From the NCBI GenBank assembly GCA_026874595.1, contig CM049320.1, positions 34,561,714 through 34,625,713 on the forward strand: DNA of 64,000 nt, read 5' to 3'. The translations under genes and the position numbers were made by a program. The DNA comes from Sipunculus nudus (lineage: Eukaryota; Annelida; Sipuncula; Golfingiida; Sipunculidae). This document shows positions 60,521 through 64,000 of the stretch, piece by piece; the first letter of the stretch is position 1, and each line of letters opens with the position of its first letter. Below the pieces are notes generated by a model. It had not been told where the DNA came from. It ran no database searches and saw only the letters and a list, made by a program, of their open reading frames with translations.

Positions 60521-63500
60521 CTAGACTACGGGTAGTCGACAAGCGACTGTGTATCCACCAAAATCAGAGTGGAACGGGTAAAGTGAGGCATGGATTGAGC
60601 GACAAGGAGAAATAGAGTGAGGTGTGTTGCATATTAGCATGGAAGTCTCCAGCCAAAATGTGTATGTAGGTTGCCCCACCTACCACAAAATCCAGAAAGC
60701 TGTCCAAGTTGTATATGACATATGTCACAGGCGAAATTAGAATCCAGGCAGATTTAAAATCTGCCTAGGCAAAATTAAAATTTCAATATCGCCTAGGCCA
60801 GATTAAAATTTCAATCTCGCCTAGGCGGATTTAAAATCCACCTAGGCGAGATTGAAATTTAGATTCCACCTAGGCGAGATTAAAATCCTGTTATGATTAT
60901 ATGTAGGATTTCAATCTCTCCTAGGCGGATTTAAAATCTGCCTAGGCGAGATTGAAATTCTGATTTTGCCTAGGCCAGATTAAAATCTTAGCTATTGATC
61001 TGCTTCATTCAATTCTTTGGTTTAATCATGCAGATTAATAGCTAAGTTTTAATCTGGCCTAGGCAAAATCAGAATTTCAATCTCACCTAGGCAGATTTCA
61101 AATCAGCTTAGGAGAGATTGAAATCCTACATATAATCATAACAGGATTTTAATCTCGCCTAGGCGGAATCAAAATTTCAATCTCACCCAGGCAGATTTAA
61201 AATCCGCCTGGATTTTAATTTCGCCTGTGACATATACATATGCAAAATTGAAGGCAGATAAGTCAAACCACTACATGTATATGAGTGATTTTATCCCACA
61301 GCAGACAAACAGAAGGACTTGTGCAAAAATGGTGGCAGGTGGCACCACCAATTTTGTATATGATTAAGAGCTATGTGAGATCTATACACATGCAAAACTT
61401 CAGGGGGATATGTCCAACCAGTCCTGAGATATAAGCCTGAATGTCTGCAGCGTCAACATAAATGTAGGTGGCACCACCTGCAAAAAAAAAAACAAGAAAG
61501 CTGTCCAAGATGTATAAACACGCAAAATTTCAGACAGATATGTCAAACCACTAATGAGATATGAGTGATTTTAGCCCACGGCAGACAAAGAGGCGGATGC
61601 TTTGCAAAAATGGTTACAGGTGGCCCCTCCAGTTTTGTGTATGATAAAGAGCTATGTGAGATCTATACACATGCAAAATTTTGGCCCAATCGGTCAAACA
61701 GTTTCCGTGATATGAGCTTGGGTGTCTGCAGCGTAAACTAGCAGGTAGGTTGGCCACCTGTCATTAAATCAAGAAAGCTGTCCATGATGTATAAACCTGC
61801 AAAATTTTAGGGAGAAATGTCAAACCACTGCCGAGATATGAGTGATTTTATCCCACGGCAGACAAACAGATGGACGCTGTGCAAAAATGGTTGCAGATGG
61901 TGCCACCAGTTTCTTGTATGAAAAAGAGCTTTGTGAGATCTATACACATGCAAATTTTCAGGAAGATAAGTCAAACCAGTCCGTAGATATAAGCATGGAT
62001 GTTTGCAGCATGAACATGAATGTAGGTGGCGCCACCTGTCATAAAATCAAGAAAATTGTCCAGGATGTATAAACCTGCAAAATTTCAGGTGGATAGGTCA
62101 AACCACTGCTGAGATATGAGTGGTTTTATCCCAAGGCAGATAAACAGATTGATGCTGTGCATAAGCGGTTGCAGGTGGCGCCACCAGTTTTGTCTATGAT
62201 GAAGAGCTATGTGAGATCTATACACAAGCAGAATTTTGGCCCAATCGGTCAAACTGTTCCCGAGATATGAGCTTGGATGTCTGAAGAGTAAACGTGAATG
62301 TAGGTGGCGCCACCTGTCATAAAATCGAGAAAGCTGTCCAGGATGTATAAACCTGCAAAATTTCAGGTGGATAAGTCAAACCACTAATGAGATATGAGTG
62401 ATTTTATCCCAAGGCAGATGAATAGATGGACGCTGTGCATAAATGGTTGCAGGTGGCGCCTCCAGTTTTGCCTATGATGAAGAGCTATGTGAGATCTATA
62501 AACATGCAAAATTTTGGCCTAATCAGTCAAACGGTTCCCGAGATATGAGCTTGGATGTCTGCAGAGTAAATGTGAATGCAGGTGGAGCCACCTGTCATAA
62601 AATCGAGAAAGCTGTCCATGATGTATAAACCTGCAAAATTTCAGGTGGATAAGTCAAACCACTGCTGAGATATGAGTGATTTTATCCAAAGGCAGATGAA
62701 CAGATGGATGCTGTGCATTAATAGTTGCAGTTGGCGCCACCAGTTTTGCCTATGATGTAGAGCTATGTAAGATCTATACACATGCAAAATTTTGGCCCAA
62801 TCTGTCAAACAGTTCCCAAGATATGAGCTTGGATGTCTGCAGAGTAAATGTGAATGTAGGTGGCGCCACCTGATATAAATCGAGGAAGTTGTCCGGGATG
62901 TATAAACCTGCAAAATTTCAGGTGGATAAGTCAAACCACTGCTGAAATATGAGTGATTTTATCCAAAGGCAGATCAACAGATGGACGCTGTGCATAAGTG
63001 GTTGCAAGTGGCGCCACCAGTTTTTGTGTATGTTATAAAGCAATCCAAGGGCTACATTTGTATCAATTTTATTTCCTGATTGGTCAAGAGCTATGTAAGA
63101 TCTATACACATGCAAAATTTTGGCCCTATCAGTCAAACGGTTCTCGAGATATGAGCTTGGATGTCTGCAGAGTAAATGTGAATGTAGGTGGCGCCACCTG
63201 TCATAAAATCGAGAAAGCTGTCCAGGATGTATAAACCTGCAAAATTTCAGGTTGATAAGTCAAACCACTCCAGAGATATGAGTAATATTATCCGAAGGAA
63301 GATGAACAGATGGACGCTGTGCAAAAATGGTTGCAGGTGGCGCCACCATTTTTAGTGTATGTTATAAAGCTATCAAAGGGCTACATTTGTGCAAAATTTT
63401 TAGCCTGATCAGTCAAACGGTTCCTGAGATGTGGGTTTATGTGTGGAAACAGCTGCACAAATGGACGCTGGGCAGCAAGGAAAGGTCAGAGGTCAACCAA

Positions 63501-63545
63501 AAATGAGGGTGCAGCAGTTCACATGTGACCTGATGATAAACCGAT
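60521..63545 (+). repeat. Family D tandem array, 278-bp period
   Basis: Starts CTAGACTACGGGTAGTCGAC with a perfect GACTAC/GTAGTC stem. Modules recur at 277-280 bp (GTAGGTGGCGCCACCTGTC at about 62024, 62302, 62579, 62857). Each holds two palindromes of the GGTGGCGCCACC type. One unit near 63020 carries an extra ~50 bp copied from another variant. The array ends GAAAGGTCAGAGGTCAACC without the terminal hairpin, so the 3' end is lost. Short ORFs are repeat artefacts. Confidence 0.85.
60720..61235. mobile_element. ~0.5-kb fold-back element built of CCTAGG mini-palindromes
   Basis: Outer ends ATATGTCACAGGCGAAATTA and CGCCTGTGACATAT are inverted. The two arms mirror each other to a centre near 61000-61020. 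Each arm is made of about 30-bp units containing GCCTAGGC flanked by GATTTAAAATC or GAGATTGAAATTT. It splits a family D module between GTTGTAT and ATGCAAAATTG, proving insertion. No ORF. Confidence 0.9.
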
Positions 63546-64000
63546 TCGCTTAAAATGCAAACCAAGTTTTTTCAAACAGTTGAAAGATACAGTTCCAATA
63601 ATCTGGGAATTCTGCTTCTAAACATTGTGTCTAGACGTCTAGACACTGTGTCTAGACGTCTAGACACTTTGTCTAGACACCCCCCCCCCATTGCCAGGTC
63701 AGTTGCCATGGTGATGTCTGGACCCCACCTGTTTGTACTGAGTGACCTCTTGACTTGGCTGCTGAAACTCAGTATGAAGTCAAATCTGTTTTTAAATACA
63801 GAAAGCCTTTTTCAATTGGCTACAATGCTTTTTTAAAACTGTATTTACCCAATCTATTCTTATAAAACTGGCAGAACCCTACCACAGAATAATTCTTGTA
63901 AAGTTTAAACCAATCAGCTGAACAGTTTCATCATAAATCAGTGTATAAGCTAGAAAAGTTTAAAATTACGTTTTTGCTTGTAAAAAATACATCAATGTAG
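63546..64000. other. 3' edge of the window with paired 20-bp palindromes
   Basis: GTGTCTAGACGTCTAGACAC is a perfect palindrome at 63627-63646 and again at 63648-63667, followed by a half copy and a C-run (63681-63689). The rest is AT-rich with no gene seen. Confidence 0.7.

Overview
This is an animal nuclear genome window that is AT-rich and repeat-dense. Its genes are split by GT-AG introns, and it carries long (TA)n tracts, minisatellites and many small transposons. Three things suggest an invertebrate, most likely a lophotrochozoan such as a mollusc: a single-exon rhodopsin-type receptor, an invertebrate-like phospholipid scramblase, and dispersed elements ending in (GGAC)n tracts plus a hairpin and A-tail. 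The species assignment is inference only.

Layout. 0.6-4.5 kb: a probable three-exon 3' part of a plus-strand gene ending in a thrombospondin type-1 domain, with repeats in its introns. 5-8 kb: repeats and LINE debris. 8149-9132: an intact intronless class A GPCR. 9.2-13 kb: repeats and a LINE 3' end. 13.2-20 kb: three tandem copies of a ~2.09-kb unit, the last broken by insertions. 20-24 kb: a pogo-like MITE, a modular repeat and a 52-bp minisatellite of about 1.7 kb. 24-30 kb: AT-rich intergenic DNA with no convincing gene. 30-34 kb: modular tandem repeats with a hairpin end.

34.2-60.1 kb is one complete minus-strand gene. Ten coding exons with matching phases encode a 327-residue phospholipid scramblase. 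The first position of its calcium-binding loop is Gln rather than Asp. Its introns hold many TA-flanked inverted-repeat transposons, a large nested modular repeat and a possible small plus-strand spliced ORF. 60.5-63.5 kb is a 278-bp-period array interrupted by a ~0.5-kb fold-back element.

The signal that ordinary gene annotation does not explain is a set of sequence-unrelated repeat families, called A, B and D here. Each ends in the same secondary structure: an outer stem of 6-8 bp, an unpaired or mismatched G on the 3' strand, a 5-bp inner stem, a 3-4-nt loop, then an A-rich tail. Paired base changes between copies preserve this structure. Families A and D also carry internal tandem modules centred on the palindrome GGTGGCGCCACC, and one D element sits inside an A element.
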